From the NCBI GenBank assembly GCA_020726505.1, contig JAHLEZ010000044.1, positions 186,001-250,000 on the forward strand: a DNA stretch of 64,000 nucleotides, written 5' to 3'. How positions within the stretch are numbered: the first letter of the stretch is position 1; the number at the start of each line of letters is the position of its first letter. Shown one piece after another: positions 11,266 through 23,050 of this stretch. This DNA is from Leptodontidium sp. MPI-SDFR-AT-0119. Taxonomy: Eukaryota; Ascomycota; Leotiomycetes; Helotiales; Leptodontidiaceae. The position numbers and the translations under genes were made by a program. The notes under the pieces are model-generated. The model had not been told where the DNA came from. It did no database searches and saw nothing but the letters and a program-made list of their open reading frames with translations.

Positions 11266-11902
11266 CCAAAGTCGACACGCAGATAACAAACACACGCACT
11301 ACGGGCTGCATTTATTGAGGAAAGACTGTCCGTGGATCTTCGCCTCCAAACGCCTTAAGGGATGAAAGCCAGATCCAAAGACCTAGAAGAAAGTTGATGA
11401 GGAACCGAGCGAATCTTCAGAACAGAAGAAGGCCAAAAGAGGTCGACTTATTAGTGAGGACAAGCAATATACGAAGAAGTCAGTAACGAAGAACTCATAT
11501 GATAACATCCACGTTGTGAATGCAATCACAATATGCTATGGCTTCCTTCACCCCAATAATTCAACCAATGACAATGGCCTTTCCAGTCAGTGTGCGGCGG
11601 GAGATTGTGTCCCCCCTCATCGCAACAGGCTGTTCAACAAAATGATTTCAAGTTTAGGCGCAACATGTTTGCAATGACAAATGGCGGTCGATACCTCTCA
11701 ACCCTAGCGGAGAGCTGGAAGATCTGCTTGCTGGAGAACCGCGCATTTCCATCGAGGCTACAAACGTATGCAATATAGAGCTGCGAATGAGAGGTAGGCG
11801 AACTACGGTGCTTCAGCATGAGTCGGCTATTAACGCAGGTCTGGGCCCCGTTCTCAACCTTAGTAAAGCCGCCCTGTCCAAGTGAGGGAGTCATGGTTGA
11901 AG
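11266..11902. other. Gene-free left flank of the hAT element
   Basis: No recognisable gene. One plus frame ending near 11883 (contains LNLSKAALSK) and one minus frame at 11634-11894 could be decayed coding sequence, but neither resembles a family I know. In particular I find no Dicer helicase sequence here, although Dicer continues on the other side of the hAT. Confidence 0.5.
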
Positions 11903-14900
11903 CAGCGCTTCAGATTTCCCCTCCTCTTCCGTGCCCCTCCTATCCTTCCTTGCTCCTATCCACTCCTATCTATAATTAATCTCGGCTTTCTTATCCCTTT
12001 CCTTTCTAAGCTCCCGGATCTTCCTATCCTATCCCAGAAGCAGGATAGGAAAGGAAAGGAAGGCTATTTTAAGGTATGATTTTATAGTGTTATGGGTCTT
12101 AAATTTGGTGCCGGTTAGGTCGCCACGGCTAGTGAATTCCCGGAAACGAGTACTTAAAATTAAAGGATCCACATACTACGTAACTGCTGCGAGTATTACC
12201 TTTTTCTTACCTTTAGTAGTCCCTTTGGTGTGACTGGTATCACTTATAACACTGCCATTTTTATTCGAAATAAATTATTTTCAAAGCTTTTTGGCTTACT
12301 ATGGCTTCCTAAGGTCTAATTGAAATCCCTGATAATAATAAGAGTGTTCTCTCAGATCTTACTGGCCAAACCCCGACTTTTTAAGGCTCTAGCGAAATCC
12401 CAGCTTTGGAAGCGTTTACTCGACTTGCTAACGATATAGTATATATAGCTATATTCCATGGACTACCCTTTACTTTACAGATAAAAATCAAGGGGATAGA
12501 CTACGTTAAAGTAGATAGACTAGATACTAAATCTAGTAAGAAGAAGGCCTGGTACTAGGGGGATCAAGGAATTGAGTTGATTCGGGTTACTCAAGGTACA
12601 TTGCTATTATTATAAACCTTTTGATTTTGCTAACTTTTTTACCTTATAGGGCGAGACTCTAATAGCTAATGCCTTCGCAATAGGCTTTACTGGAAGTACG
12701 TACATTATAATGAGGTCCAATCGAAGACTGCTAACGCCAAGAATAAGGAGGGCCATCTACAGAGGGTTCACAGTATTACTTAACAGGGGAGAAGGACACC
12801 CTTAAACTCGATGGACTATTATACAAAGAAGCAAGCCGCCGCTAGTAGCACTACGCCCTCAACTGAGTCTACACTGCGTACAGTAGAGAAATTTACGAGT
12901 CTTACCCATCGAGTTGTCTCAGATCCTTTTAGGACTACTTTAATCACGTTCCTTATTATCTGCCAACTACCGTTTGCCTTCGTTATTAACACGCTCTTTG
13001 TCGAGTTCTTGAAGGTCTTATACCCGGCTATTAAGACCCTTATCCCGAAGGCCGGCGATACTATAAGGGGATGGGTTCTAGACGCGTACAAGGCGCGGAA
13101 ACAAGATCTAATCGAAGAGCTACATCGTACGAAGGGGATAGTACACTTTTCCTTCGATTTATAGACTTCTCCCAACTATCTAGCCATCCTAGGAATCGTT
13201 GCCCATTATATTGATCCATATAGTAGATGCTAGTCAGTAAGCACTTTCCCCGTAATAGATCACACATTTTATTATGTTTTCAATTAACTAATACTTTTTA
13301 AATAAAAAAGTTATTACATTGCGGAGAAATCTAGATATATGTAGCACATCGCTAATTCACTACTTACAGACACTTATTACTATGCGCTAACTCTATGGCG
13401 CCTATACCAGTAAGAACTAAGTAGAGGTTCTTATTGAGGTTATTAAGGAATACGGCCTATAAGAACGCGTTAGTTACTTTGTCACGGATAACGCAAGCAA
13501 TAACGACGTTGCCATCGACTAAATTCTCTCCCATTTCTTCCCGAATATAATAACAGCCAAGAGAAAGGCTAAGAGGCTCCGGTGCCTAGGGCATGTGATT
13601 AATTTATCCGCGAAGGCCTTCTTTTACGGTACCGAATTTGACGCTTTTGAGAGAGATACTAACTAATAGAGGGAACAGTCTGAGCTAGTCAAGGAGCTAT
13701 AGCTTTAGAGGAAGAGAGGGCCTATTAATAAGCTCTATAACGTTATTACTTTTATCTGCCGCACCCCGCAACGGCGTGAGAGATTCAAGAAGATACGCCC
13801 ATTTGTGGATACCGAGGACTCAGCCTATAACGACCTTTAGCTAGTTATAGATAATGTAACTAGATAGAACTCCCTTTATGTTATAATAGAGAGAGCTCTC
13901 AAGCTACAGCCACGGATTACGGAGTTTTGTGATGAGAATAGGACGGCTACTCACAGCAACCTATAAAGGGCTCCTGCAAATGATGAAGAGAAAGAGCAGC
14001 TCTTGTCACATGACACCTTAACACCTGACGACTAGGACACTCTCAAGGAGACCATAGTAATCTTATAGCCATTCGTGGACTGTACGATCCATTCTCAAGG
14101 TGCTAGCAAAAGACAAGCCTCTGATTGGGGCGTTCTCTCTGATTATATAGTTGTCTTGAACGACTTACTTGGTCACATAAGAGAAGTGAGGGATGACTTT
14201 ACTTAACAGGCCGCCAATCCTAATCTTGCCTCTACTCACGTCAATGAGCTGAAATCTTACGTTATTAACGCTTAGACTAAGCTAGACGAGTACTTTAATA
14301 TTGTTAATGAGACTCCAGTAGTGTACGCATCTGTCGTTACTTAACCACAAAGCGGATAGTATTACTTTACTAAGACTTAGAAAGATGTCGCCAACCACCG
14401 AGATACCCACAGGCCACGATCTTAGATCCCTAACGCTAAGAAGTCTTTGGATTCACTCTGGGATGAGTATAAATACCTCCTATTAGACTATAGAGAGCTT
14501 TCTTTAGTTCTATAAAGAAGAGAAAGGGAGCCTAATCGAGTCCAGAGAGCCTCCGATATAACACAATCCTTCACCCAGCGCCCACGTGATAAGCTAGCTC
14601 AATAGATTGAAGATGGGCCATTTAAGCTTGATGAGAGTACTACTCTAGCTCAATTCTGGCTTTCAAAGCTATCAAAGAGCTCTACGTACAGGCTTGCCCG
14701 AATGGGACTGGATATGTGCTCAATACCGGCTATGTCAGCAGAATATGAGAGGGTCTTCTCTTAGACTAAGCTTCTTCTTACTAGCTAAAGACAGGGCCTC
14801 AAGATTGATATTATTGAGGCTACGTAGTATTTGAGAACTTAGTTAATAAGTAACAATAAGAGAAGAAAGGGTAAACAGGTGCTTTGGCAAGAACAGGATC

Positions 14901-15290
14901 CTTGGATAACTCCAGAGGTAATTTGACTAGTTTAAAACAAGCCTCTAAATCGGTCCTAAAAGCAGGCTAGCAAGTGACATCAGGGTGAACATTGTTCACT
15001 CTGATCCAAGGGCTCTGATTAGTTACCGCTATAAGAGTTTTGTGAATAGTATCAAAATTACCTATTTAGGGCTAAACATTTATGTTAGTGTAAATGCAGG
15101 CGATTTTTTATTATTATGACTTAATAGTCTTGGCTATCCTTCCTCTTCCTAGCCTTTGAAATCAACTTTCCTATCCTCTCCTATCCTTGATAATCTATAA
15201 CTTTCCTATCCCCTTCCTTTCCAGAGATTTAGACTTTCCTTTCCACTCCAAGGGTAAAGGAAAGGAAAGGAGGGGAAATCTAAAGCGCTA
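11903..15290 (+). mobile_element. hAT-superfamily DNA transposon, about 3.39 kb, inactive
   Basis: The left end (11903, CAGCGCTTCAGATTTCCCCT) and the reverse complement of the right end (15290, TAGCGCTTTAGATTTCCCCT) form inverted repeats of about 24 bp that differ only by C/T changes. Both subterminal regions are packed with CCTATCC/GGATAGG motifs, as expected for transposase-binding repeats of hAT elements. The interior encodes a hAT transposase with a clear C-terminal dimerisation region. The 8-bp flanks do not match (ggttgaag versus ctagtatc), so no target-site duplication is preserved. This fits age, or recombination between hAT copies that replaced one flank. Confidence 0.85.
12811..14830 (+). 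pseudogene. hAT transposase, riddled with stop codons
   Basis: An open stretch at 12811-13161 encodes a typical hAT core (LIICQLPFAFV, then EELHRTKGIVHFSFDL). The next codon is TAG where Trp is expected, followed by TSPNYLAILGIVAHYID. Near 14690-14830 comes the hAT C-terminal block LARMGLDMCSIPAMSAEYER VFS, with TAG codons where Gln is expected. The stops are nearly all TAG and fit CAG-to-TAG or TGG-to-TAG, that is C-to-T at CpA, the RIP pattern. A BED-type DNA-binding finger would be expected upstream (12480-12800) but cannot be read with confidence. The gene cannot make an active transposase. Confidence 0.85.
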
Positions 15291-15301
15291 CTAGTATCAT
15301 C

Positions 15302-18300
15302 GAGAGAAATCTCAATGCAAAATGCATAACCCCTAGAATCCATCGGGACGAGCTATTGAAGTACGAGCACCGCCCTACACTCGTCAAGATAGTTTACAGC
15401 CCACCAAGTGAAGTCGAGACGTCGCACTCGGCACGTGTCTGGCCCGAAACAAGCGCAGACAGGCGACAGGAGAATATGCCCTCAAGGAGTTCTCAGCAGC
15501 TCGAGAAGTTCATAGCAAAGGTCCAGCATATCCGTGTAGAACTCGGCCAGTGGGCTTCAGACTACTATATGTCGAAGTCCATCCAAAAGTTCATTGACGC
15601 GGCGGAGGCGAAACAGGGGATGCCTCTCTATAAGCGTAACAGAGAGGACGAGATTCTCCTTTCTCATTTAAAGAGGCTTCAGTGCAGCTGTTCTACGCAT
15701 CAGATTGCCACTGCAGGCCATCAAATGGCCATTACTAAGAAGGTGCAGAAATTGATCGATTTCTTGACAACTCGCGACGAGGCGCAACGACACGGGATCA
15801 TCTTTGCCGAGCAGCGCGCTACTGTAGCCATGCTCAGCAATCTCCTCACTATCCACCCAAAAACAAAGGATATCGTCAGGTGCGGGACCTTTGTCGGCAG
15901 TTCTAACAACTCTGAGCGAAAAGCAGCCATCGGCGATTGGCTGGATTCATCCGAACAGCAAGATACGCTAGAAGAGTTTCGACTCCAGCACAAGAACCTC
16001 ATAATTGCTACAAGTGTGCTGGAAGAAGGGATCGACATATCAGCCTGCAATGTCGTGATATGCTTCAACAAGCCGGCCAATCTGAAATCCTTCATTCAGC
16101 GACGAGGAAGGGCGAGGAAACACAACTCCAAATACGTCTTAATGCTATCTTTGGACGACGTGGCCTTGAATTGCTGGGATTCCCTCGAACAAATGATGGT
16201 GGAACTGTATCAAAAGGATGTGGCAGAGCGTGAGGATATTCGAGCATTAGAGGATGTGGAGGAATTCAGTGACTCCCGGTTTGAGGTCGAATCAACTGGG
16301 TATTCGTTCCTACCCTTATGGAAATTAGCTTCTCGCTGACCTGATAGGGCTCTCCTCACCCTTGATACAGCTATGGCCCATATACATCACTTTTGTGCAA
16401 CCCTGCCGCCACAGCCTTACGTGGACTTGCGGCCAGCCTTCCATATCCGCGAGGAAGGGAATGGCGAGTACGTTGCGGCAACCATCACATTACCCAATTG
16501 CGTGGATCCCTTGGTGAGGACAGCATCTTCCTCTGGGCGATGGAAGACAGAGCGAATGGCGAAGAAGGACGCTGCCTTCCAGTGCTACATCGCACTGTAT
16601 AAAGAGGGCTTGGTCAACGATAACCTGCTCCCATTACTAGGAGGGCTCGAGGAGCCCCCGGCTGGAGTCGAGACTCGATGTGCTCTGGAAGATGTGTCGG
16701 TGACCTGCGATCCGTGGGAGGATATATCTAGAGATTGGTCGGCCCCCATGGCGCCCCTATACAGGAACCGCATATCAATCGATCGACCTGGCCAGCCTCC
16801 ACTCGCTCTGGATATAGTTCTCCCTCGGGAGATCGCCTTCTCCAGCCCTTACACTTTGTACTGGGATGAGCAAACTCCATATACTATTTCCCTTGGCGAC
16901 CCTTTGTCAGTTGTCGACGTGAATGCCACTTTACTACCAATTATGAGGCGGGTCACGGCAACGATCCTCCAACCGGTTTACGGCAGACGGATGACTCAGG
17001 GTGCGGATGATTTTCTAGCCCTCTTCTTGCCGAGCATAGAGACTCGTAACCTTGCATCGTGGCTAGGTGGTAACGCCGGGAGCTTTCCTGTGTCCCAGCT
17101 TCTTGAAGGGCCGGTCGAGGCGCAATATGGCCTCATTCGCGAACCATCGCTGAATGGAGCTCCTCATATCTTCACAGGGCCGGCAGTCGACGATTCTATC
17201 AAGGTGATTGCCTTACCGAAGAGACGAGACTTCCTCCGCCCCGGCTATGTTATCCGGTACCAAGACGAGGAGATCGGGGGAGATGGATCTAACAGACGGT
17301 TTCAATTCGTGCCTGTTCATTCAAGTATGGTAGAAAGGTTGTCTCTAGAGTACGTAGAGTGCTCGTTGCTCATCCCTTCTCTCTTGCATCTTTTATGGAG
17401 GCATTGCCTCGCCACGGATCTGAGCGGCTCGGTATTGCGCGGTGTTGGTTTTGTCGACGTCGGCTGGGTCATTACTGCAACAAACGCCCCCGCGGCCAAC
17501 GAAACGACCAACTACCAAACGCTCGAGTTTATCGGAGATTCACTTCTGAAATACCTAGTTTCGCTGAACTTGTATCTGAGCCATCCCTCTTGGCCAGAGG
17601 GCTACTTATCACGGGCCAGAGACCGCATAGTTGCCAATTCTCGACTAGCTCGCGCGGCAGTAGAAATGGGGATCGATCGATACATCGTCACCAACACCTT
17701 TACGGCGAAGAAGTGGCGCCCAGCATGCATTTCAGACTACACCCGGCCCGGCCCAGACGACAGCCGCACGATGTCGACCAAGGTCCTGGCCGATGTGGTA
17801 GAGGCTTTGGTTGGTGGCGCTTTCTTGGATGGAGGGCTTGCTCGAGCCTCTCTCTGTGCCTCTCGACTATTACCCGAAGTCACTACCTCGGCCCTTGACT
17901 GGGACGCCTGTTCGAGACCTGATTACGAAGGCGAGAAATCTATTATCGGCCTCGAAGATCTTGAGAGTCTTCTTGGGTATAGGTTCAGAGATCGCCGTCT
18001 TCTCCGGGAAGCCTTGACGCACCCATCCTGCGAGAACGATGCCGAGACAAGCTCGTACCAGAGGTTGGAATTCATCGGAGATGCTGTATTAGACATGATC
18101 GTCGTCTCCTATCTCGTCGATCACGCACCTCAGCTCTCTCACGGGCGGATGCACTTGATCAAAGCGGCCACAGTCAACGCCAGCTTCCTCGCGCACATAT
18201 GCTTAAACGCATGTGTGGAACAATCTGTTAAAGATATCCGCTGCGTGAGGGGGACCAACTTCAAACAGGTTCACGGTTCAAGGCAAGTCAAGATGTGCCA

Positions 18301-18811
18301 GTTTATGCGGCATCAAAACAGCAATGTGCTGATGGCATTGAACACTTGTCTTAAGCAACATAGCGAGATAGCGAACGAGATTGAAGATTGCTTAGAGCAC
18401 GGGCCATGCTACCCATGGGTGCTCCTCACCAGCTTAGAGCCAGAAAAATTCCTCTCGGATATGGTTGAGAGCATTTTCGGTGCAATCTTGATCGATGCAC
18501 GCGGAAATCGGGAGGCTTGCACCGCCACAGCTGAGAACCTCGGTATATACAAGTATCTTCGGCGCATCGTCGCTGAAGACATCGACCTCCTACATCCCAA
18601 AAACAAGCTTGGGGAGCTTGCTGGTAACAGTACTGTGGAGTATGAGTCGGGCGTGCAGGATGACAAGAATTCCTATAGTTGTAAGGTCATCGTTGGGGGG
18701 CGCGAGATTGCCAGTGTATTTGATGGGTCATCAAAGGATGACGCGATAACACGAGCAGCCGATGCGGCCATCAGATGTGGATCGTTGGCTGACAGGACCG
18801 AGAAAGGCTAG
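15302..18811 (+). CDS. Dicer-like ribonuclease (Dicer-2 type) lacking its N-terminal helicase half
   Basis: Join of 15302-16299 and 16348-18811, 1153 codons, open from the hAT border (about 15284). The 48-bp intron joins EVESTG to ALLTLDTAMAHIHHF, the classic start of the Dicer dimerisation domain. Domains in order: helicase C (FAEQRATVAML; TSVLEEGIDI; FIQRRGRAR, motifs V-VI) near 15780-16130; dimerisation domain 16370-16640; RNase IIIa (LEFIGDSLL and VLADVVEAL) 17420-17850; RNase IIIb (LEFIGDAVL and FLSDMVESI) 17945-18510; dsRNA-binding domain 18590-18790. Both RNase III centres keep their Glu/Asp residues. The DExD/H ATPase half (motifs I-III) is missing; the sequence before 15290 is a hAT transposon. 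No promoter or ATG is evident at the truncated start, so it is probably a pseudogene despite the clean frame. Confidence 0.9.
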
Positions 18812-19280
18812 CTCTATTTGGTGGGTCAGCTCACACTAGGCCCAATGTGGGGGTTACTGGAGTGCTCTGTAGTTAGCACCTGAAATGGAATAGCGTCTAC
18901 GCTCGTGTATCTCAAATGCGAGTTGATCCGCCATGACTCGGTATTCCAAAGCCTAAGATGTACCAACAGCTATTATCAAGATGGCAAGCTTGAAAAGCAA
19001 GAAACGCGATAATCCAACCGTATTAATAATACGTCCTAATTCGGAAGTACTAAGTGAAGGCGAGGGGGTTGTGTCAGGAGTGATGTCAAGTGCGGGGATG
19101 TTCACCCCGGGTACTACAAAAACTCTAAAACCAGCGCAATTAACAAGTAAAAAAAGACTTAATTGAAAGATCTAGGATATGTTTATCACGTATTAATCAT
19201 GTCCTGTTAAATTAGACTTAGTAATTGACAAAAAAGTCTTTAAATTCGTCGCCCTCACCTGACCCTGTACTACTTATTTG
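18812..19280. other. Gene-free region after Dicer
   Basis: Probable 3' UTR followed by increasingly A/T-rich sequence leading into the nested-element region. No supported gene. Confidence 0.5.
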
Positions 19281-19441
19281 CTATCTACCTACAGTACCTC
19301 CACTGAGTTTGAGTAACTCTTGCGCGGCCGATCTCTCGGCCTTGTAGGCCTCTTTAAATGCTAAAACGTTAGTGGAAATATAGTAGGCAATTCCAGGCTT
19401 GATCACGTAGAAACGCTGCAACTTGGCGCCAGCATCCCTTC

Positions 19442-19474
19442 TTTTTTTTTTTTTTTTTTTTTTTAAAAAAAAAA
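19442..19474. repeat. Homopolymer run T23 followed by A10
   Basis: A run of 23 T directly followed by 10 A. It might mark an old poly(A)-tailed insertion on either strand. Confidence 0.9.
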
Positions 19475-21011
19475 GGCAGCTGTGTAAATACAAAGGGCAA
19501 GCCATCAACAACGCCTGTCATTCAGTGTGTCAAATCAACGATTTTACTCATTAATCTATCTTAATCAATTAATATTTGATTTGATTTAAATATAATTAAT
19601 TAATTTGAATAATATGCTGACTAATGCAATCTTTAGTAGTTTCGCTTAATTAAAGTTAAGGTTCACGGGATCTACACCCGTTTTAGGTATCGCTTATCCC
19701 TTTTTAGTATAGATCCCGCTATCTTGCTTATTAAGCGAGCTAGCGATAAGGAACCTCTAAGAATTAACACACTACTTTTAATTTAATATTAATTAATAAG
19801 TCTTAGAAATAGAATATTAGTAATTAATAAAAATTTAAATTAAATATTTTGAAGCGTAAGGACTAAGAATTAGTAATTAAAAAGCTTAAGAATCTATTAA
19901 AAAAGTGCATTATTTATAAAGACGAATTAAATCTCTTTTTAGAATTGACCTTTTATTATTTAATAAACACTTTAATAAACCAATAATAATTATAAAGGAG
20001 GAAAAGAATAGAAGGAATAAATTAAAAGTTATACTCTTAAAGAAAATCATTTTTATATAACAGAAATTTGTATTTTAAATATTTAATTTGAATTAAGTCA
20101 CATGCTCTTGAATAATTGAATAATATTCAAGAATAATTTGATTATTATTCTATTCAAGTCTGGGAGTCATTAATCTATCTTATTCAATTTTAATTGATTA
20201 GAATAGAATATTAATTAATTAATTTGAATAATTCTTTGACACACTGCTTGATCTTAAGGGAAGTGATGAATTGGACGTCCTTCAGGTGGTTTAATTCCAT
20301 AATAAACGCCTTATCCAGGACCTCAAAAGAAGGCTGGAACTCCTCCTTTTTCTTGGTGTTTTTATCTCTCTAGATTATCTATTGGCCTATTAATTCTACT
20401 TTATTTTCGCCCTTATTTGTAGGTCTAATGGGCGACGAAGGTGCAGGGTTCCTAGTATGCCCGGATCCCCTAAAAGCCGGATTTTACAGGGAATCTACCT
20501 GTAATTGAGACCCTGCTAGAAGCCTGGGATCATCAGATTCTCTACTCACAAAAGGTCTAGGAGTAGGTGCAGGAAGTGTGAGTGTAGGCACCTGACTTGA
20601 CATGTTACTGACGGTCTGTAGTAACAAGAGTTGCGTGAGCTTCTTAATAAACAAGGAACCCTTATTAACTTTAACTAGTGATTCCCCTGTAACTGGATCT
20701 AGTTTCCTTATACCACTGAGCTTTAGTCTGTAGTTTGTTTGGCAGTCACTTTCGGCGAAATGCAGCAATCTAATCCACAGGCGGTTGAGTTTTAGTAACT
20801 CCTGGTGCTTTTGCGTTGATTGCAGCAGCCTATTTGATTTGACGTGGCATATCGATTCAGTGATACGTTCCTGCTTTTTTTACAATATAACAACACTTAT
20901 TTTTGTTGTCACACAAGCGGTTTTTACAGGTGTTATAGCTAAAAACCTCCCTGCGGCTAACCTCATCTAGTGTTGAAGATTTGTCGTTTTGGCGTTTGGC
21001 ATTAATCTTTC

Positions 21012-21213
21012 TGTCACGGAACGAGTGCAAGTACGTGGACAATTGCGACTTGGTTGAATTGATTGATTACAAGGAGAGAAGATATTCTTAAGGAAATCTG
21101 TCTTTTATGTTCGTTTACGAGTTAGCTCGTGTGGCTGATACAAAGTTGTGAATAGCTTCATAAAAGTATGAAAGTCACCTGATTCGAGCCCTTGACACTT
21201 TCGCTGTGTCACA
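21012..21213. repeat. Putative solo LTR, about 202 bp
   Basis: Begins TGTCACGGAACG and ends CGCTGTGTCACA, matching the TG...CA rule with short inverted ends. It interrupts the coding-like fragments of the surrounding relic, and a degraded copy lies at 11081-11265. No flanking 5-bp duplication is clear. Confidence 0.55.
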
Positions 21214-22293
21214 GAATCTCTTGGTGTTAGGCTGGCTATTCTGTCCTCGTCGTTAAAGAGACCTGAAAATAGATCACTATCCGGAAGGTCGATTCCACTG
21301 CTTTCTCGTACTAAAGGAGTAGGTCTCACGCTGTCCCGGGCTCGCTCCGATTAGAGATAGAATTAATGACCCAATTCTTAGAGATCGCATGCTGCCGCCC
21401 CTTATTAACAAATGGCCATATATTAAAGCTAATATTTTTTGCTTCATTGTCGTATAACACCTTAGGGTCAAATAGAGGCCGTTTCTTTGCAAGAAGAGGT
21501 ACAGGCGTAGAAATCGGAGCAAGAGAAGATAGTAAGAGTTGTGGCCATTGCTCCCGGTCACTTTAAGCGAACCCCTCCAAAAGTAACACTCCTTCTTTAG
21601 TTAGTAATTAATCAGCGATTTATTAATAGAATTGACTTAAAATTGAAGTTTTTTATTAATAAATAGTTAATAATCCTCGTACGCTAATTACATCTTCGAT
21701 TTTACAAGTCAATCTCTCTATATATTGTCGGAAGTCACGTGGATTAACTTGATCCCAAAGCCTTTGAATCTCCCGCTTCAACTCATCGACTGTAGTTGGT
21801 ACAAATGGTAATTTCTTTAACTCTTCTTTCATCCATCGCCAAACCTTCTCGATAGGGTTTAAATCTGGTGAAGAAGGAGGCCAATTGAATCCTCGAATAC
21901 CATGCTCGAGTCGAGGTAGTCGAGCATATCCTAAATGAACCTTCGCGCCGTCTTCCATAAAGATATACTCAGGCCCGAGTTGATCAAACTTCGGAAAGAC
22001 AATTGGCTCGAGAACTTGATGAAGGTAAGCCTTTGAAGTAATACCTTTCGAGCCTTCCTCTTTCTCGAGAAACACTAGAGGAGATTTCCAATCCCAGCCT
22101 AATGCTCCCCAAATCATAATCGATACTCTCCCTGATCGATATACCGACTTAATACAATCAGGACACCGCTTTTCATCGATCCTTCGAGTAATCCAAACTC
22201 GTCCAGTCTTTCCAAGCTCGAATATACATTCGTCACTCCAAATAACCTTTCTCCAATCTCCTCCTCCCTCTCGAGAAGCTGCCCAGTCGGATG

Positions 22294-22577
22294 TATAAGA
22301 ATACTAGCCATATGCGAGCCTAATAACCGATGCGAGCCTTTGATACAAGGCTAGTAACTTAATACAAAGCTAATAACCGATGCGAGCCTCTGATACAAAG
22401 CTAGTAACTTAATACAAAGCTAATAACCGATGCGAGCCTCTGATACAAAGCTAGTAACTTGATACAAAGCTAATAACCGATGCGAGAGCTTGGTACTCGG
22501 TACTCAAAGTAGTTATATAGACCTAGAAATGCCCCCTCAATAGAATCATCATTCACACCATCATTCTCCATTTTACA
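22294..22577 (+). repeat. 5' LTR of the copia element (284 bp)
   Basis: Contains a tandem array of a 50-bp unit (TAATAACCGATGCGAGCCTC...) between about 22318 and 22490. It is 50 bp shorter than the 3' LTR because it has one repeat unit fewer. Confidence 0.92.
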
Positions 22578-22581
22578 GGTT

Positions 22582-22770
22582 ATGAGCCTCCGACAGCACC
22601 TCCTCTTATTCTACCTCAATTCAACAGATCAAGAGCTTACTCTTTACCTAAATCATTCTCATATACTTCGTTACAACCTCATTTGGTTTGTATTTGAGTT
22701 TTATCGACTGGCTCGACAAGAACTCTTCTCTTACATACCATACCTTCTGGACCCTCAAAATACTCCATAA
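22582..22770 (+). other. Small open reading frame in the copia leader (62 codons)
   Basis: An ATG five bases after the 5' LTR opens a 62-codon frame (MSLRQHLLLFYLNS...) between the primer-binding region and the polyprotein. It resembles nothing I know. It could be an upstream ORF that limits polyprotein translation, or chance. Confidence 0.3.
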
Positions 22771-23050
22771 ACTCCATACCTACGGCTCCATACCTCATAC
22801 CTCATACCTACGGCTCTATACCTCCATACCTCCATACCTCATAACTACGGCATAACTCCATAACTACGTCATACCTCCATACCTCATACCTACGCTCCAT
22901 ACCTCCATACCTCATACCTACGGCTCCATACCTCCATACCTCATACCTACGGCTCCATACTTCCATACCTCATACCTACGGCTTCATACCTCCATACCTC
23001 CATACCTACGCCATACCTCATACCTACGGCTCCATACCTCCATACCTCTG
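22771..23050 (+). repeat. Minisatellite in the copia leader
   Basis: Many imperfect copies of CATACCTACGGCTCCATACC-type units in variable order, with no coding content. Confidence 0.85.

Larger units (their letters stand above)
19281..21534 (-). pseudogene. Degenerate AT-rich relic, 3' part of a gene split by the nested transposons
   Basis: Fragments of coding character appear on the minus strand: KLQRFYVIKPGIAYY with STNVLAFKEAYKAERSAAQE near 19290-19440, a block with IRKLDPVTGESLVKVNKGSLF near 20620-20720, a Cys-rich block (NTCKNRLCDNKNKCC) near 20900-20960, and LAKKRPLFDPKVLYDNEAKN near 21415-21500. Frame changes and stops separate them. The last fragment continues in frame across the mariner insertion into 30165-30430 (PPKEVV). 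I do not recognise the family; the Cys-rich block and repeated surroundings suggest a transposon-borne or multicopy gene. The region between is very A/T rich (19540-20240) and shows no structure I can name. Confidence 0.5.

Noticed and set aside
11590..11894. Possible Dicer N-terminus left of the hAT
   Set aside because: None of the six frames shows DExD/H motifs or the Dicer Q-motif.
12811..14830. Host gene with many introns instead of a hAT transposase
   Set aside because: The hAT C-terminal block, terminal inverted repeats and CpA-type stop pattern explain the region without introns.
22316..22490. CRISPR-like array of 50-bp repeats
   Set aside because: Units are contiguous without unique spacers, lie within a retrotransposon LTR, and the genome is eukaryotic.
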